Source of the DNA: an uncultured Oscillospiraceae bacterium
GTDB lineage: Bacteria; Bacillota; Clostridia; Oscillospirales; Oscillospiraceae
Length of the DNA stretch: 5,637 nt
Assembly: GCA_934561725.1 (NCBI GenBank)
Contig: CAKTGW010000086.1
Span: 1-5,637, forward strand
Reading direction: 5' to 3'
Positions 4,350-5,637 of this stretch are shown here, one piece after another; the stretch's first letter is position 1; each line of letters starts with the position of its first letter. Both the position numbers and the translations under genes were made by a program. The notes under the pieces are model-generated. The model was not told the DNA's origin and made no database searches. It saw nothing but the letters and a program-made list of their open reading frames with translations.

Positions 4350-5480
4350 TCAAATGCGCCGATCCAGGATTTCCCGATACTTGGCCCAAAACGCCGTATA
4401 CTCTCCTGCATCCAGAGCCTGACGTATTCTCTCCATCAGCTTATTATAAAAGTACAGGTTATGCAGGACCGACAGGCGCATAGCCAGCATTTCCTCAGCC
4501 TTGAACAGATGCCGGATATATGCTCTGGAGAAGCGGCTGCACACCGGGCAGGAGCACTCAGGATCGATCGGCTGCAAATCGGCTTCATACTTCTTGTTTT
4601 TAATGTTGATCACGCCGCTCCACGTGTTCAGGTGGCCGTGCCGGCCATTGCGCGACGGCATCACGCAGTCGAAGAAGTCCACACCTCTATATACAGCCTC
4701 AAGTATATTGACCGGCGTTCCTACCCCCATCAGGTAGCGTGGTCTGTCCTGCGGCATGTGCTCTTCAACAATTTCTATCGTATCATACATTTCCTGTGCC
4801 GTTTCGCCTACAGCCAGGCCGCCGATCGCATATCCGGGCAGATCCAGCTCTGCAATACGCTTCATGTGCTCTACACGCAGATCCGAAAAAACAGCTCCCT
4901 GATTGATGCCGAACAGCATCTGTCCCGGATTGACCGCATCATCCCGTGAGTTATACTCCGCCAATGCCTCCTTGCACCGCGCCAGCCAGCGATAAGTGCG
5001 CGCGCAGGATTTTTCAACATACTCATACGGCGAAGGGATCTTGACGCATTCATCAAAGGCCATCGCAATATCCGAGCCAAGGTTTGCCTGTATCCGCATA
5101 CTCTCTTCCGGACCCATAAAAATTTTCCGTCCATCAATATGCGAATTGAAATATACGCCTTCCTCTTTTATTTTTCTGAGGCTGGCCAGTGAAAAGATCT
5201 GAAATCCGCCGCTGTCCGTCAGGATCGGTCTATCCCAGGTAATAAATTTATGCAGTCCACCCAGCTGCTTGATCAGCTTATCTCCCGGGCGCAGATGAAG
5301 ATGATACGTATTGGACAGTTCGACCTGACAGCCTACATTCTTCAGATCTTCTGCGCTCACTCCGCCCTTGATCGCACCCTGGGTTCCCACATTCATAAAC
5401 ACCGGTGTTTCTATCTGACCATGTGGTGTTGTCAACGCACCCCGCCGGGCATGTCCTTCCTTTTTCTTTAATGTAAACAA
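4350..5480 (-). CDS. tgt: Queuine/preQ1 tRNA-guanine transglycosylase
   Basis: Bacterial Tgt swaps guanine-34 for preQ1 in tRNAs with GUN anticodons (Asp, Asn, His, Tyr), the step before QueA adds the cyclopentenediol precursor. The 376-residue protein has normal length. Substrate and catalytic residues are present: D89 in TDSGGFQ, D143 in AFDEC, and nucleophile D271 in FFDCVMPSR. GGLAVGE (220-226) belongs to the binding pocket. The zinc site is complete, with C309, C311, C314 and H340. The start is TTG at 5478-5480, with AAAAGGAG 8 nt upstream; an in-frame stop lies shortly before, and the N-terminus (MFTLKKKEGHARRGAL) fits the family. It lies 40 nt after queA and is almost certainly co-transcribed with it. 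Nothing suggests inactivation. Confidence 0.97.
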   Translation of the reverse strand: MFTLKKKEGHARRGALTTPHGQIETPVFMNVGTQGAIKGGVSAEDLKNVGCQVELSNTYHLHLRPGDKLIKQLGGLHKFITWDRPILTDSGGFQIFSLASLRKIKEEGVYFNSHIDGRKIFMGPEESMRIQANLGSDIAMAFDECVKIPSPYEYVEKSCARTYRWLARCKEALAEYNSRDDAVNPGQMLFGINQGAVFSDLRVEHMKRIAELDLPGYAIGGLAVGETAQEMYDTIEIVEEHMPQDRPRYLMGVGTPVNILEAVYRGVDFFDCVMPSRNGRHGHLNTWSGVINIKNKKYEADLQPIDPECSCPVCSRFSRAYIRHLFKAEEMLAMRLSVLHNLYFYNKLMERIRQALDAGEYTAFWAKYREILDRRI

Positions 5481-5488
5481 AAGGTACT

Positions 5489-5496
5489 CTCCTTTT
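5489..5496 (-). promoter_or_regulatory. Ribosome binding site of tgt (decides a TTG start)
   Basis: The minus strand reads AAAAGGAG, 8 nt before the TTG at 5478-5480. The next in-frame ATG falls inside conserved Tgt sequence, so the TTG is the credible start. Confidence 0.8.
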
Positions 5497-5520
5497 AATC
5501 TCTGATTTTATCCATCCCGC

Positions 5521-5637
5521 TCACAGGATCAGCATGGAATCGCCAAAAGAGAAAAATCTGTATCTTTCCTTAACCGCAATATCATATGCGTTCAGAATAT
5601 GTTCTCTCCCTGCCAGAGCGGATACCAGCATGATCAG
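5521..5637 (-). CDS. queA: QueA, S-adenosylmethionine:tRNA ribosyltransferase-isomerase (C-terminal end only)
   Basis: QueA transfers and isomerises the ribosyl group of S-adenosylmethionine onto preQ1-modified tRNA to give epoxyqueuosine. Only the last 38 residues and a TGA stop (5521-5523) are in the window. They read as the characteristic QueA C-terminus: a [12 protein letters not shown] segment, then [22 protein letters not shown] as two blocks ([12 protein letters not shown] and [10 protein letters not shown]). Upstream sequence lies outside the right edge. The 40-nt gap to tgt carries only the tgt ribosome site, consistent with a queA-tgt operon. The assignment rests on the tail motif plus the neighbouring tgt, and is strong. 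Confidence 0.95.
   Translation of the reverse strand: MIMLVSALAGREHILNAYDIAVKERYRFFSFGDSMLIL

Overview
This window looks like chromosomal DNA of a Gram-positive anaerobe of the class Clostridia, possibly an Oscillospirales-type gut bacterium. The reasons are strong AGGAGG-type ribosome sites, frequent TTG and GTG starts, sigma-A promoters with TATAAT -10 boxes, moderate G+C in the genes, and a Firmicutes-type yajC plus TIGR04086-like gene pair. The genus cannot be fixed from the sequence. Every gene I can support lies on the minus strand, so the window reads biologically from right to left.

Right block (5637 down to about 3330): the 3' end of queA, then tgt, yajC and a small four-helix membrane protein of TIGR04086 type. 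queA and tgt encode consecutive steps of tRNA queuosine synthesis. yajC encodes a Sec translocon accessory subunit and has its own good promoter. Between yajC and the TIGR04086-like gene, a perfect 12-bp hairpin buries the ribosome site of the second gene.

Middle (about 3330 to 3046): a gene-free, very AT-rich stretch (44 of the 180 bases from 3121 to 3300 are G or C). It carries several copies of a TTATGTAAACT-like motif, which resembles the XerD-binding arm of the Firmicutes dif site. It also holds a 16-bp near-perfect direct repeat, an operator-like palindrome and a likely promoter for the next operon.

Left-centre block (3045 to 1488): a two-gene operon of a membrane protein resembling SpoIIM, followed 20 nt later by a XerD-type tyrosine recombinase. 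It ends at a strong intrinsic terminator.

Left block (about 1472 to 1): a promoter and then ruvC-ruvA-ruvB, tightly packed, encoding the Holliday-junction resolvase and branch-migration motor. ruvB runs off the left edge.

Most genes are ordinary housekeeping. The points worth a second look are the XerD-arm-like motif cluster close to the xerD operon, a histidine where XerD proteins normally have the catalytic lysine, a YajC with a lipoprotein signal, the SD-sequestering hairpin, and a gene order in which ruvCAB sits on the far side of queA-tgt-yajC.
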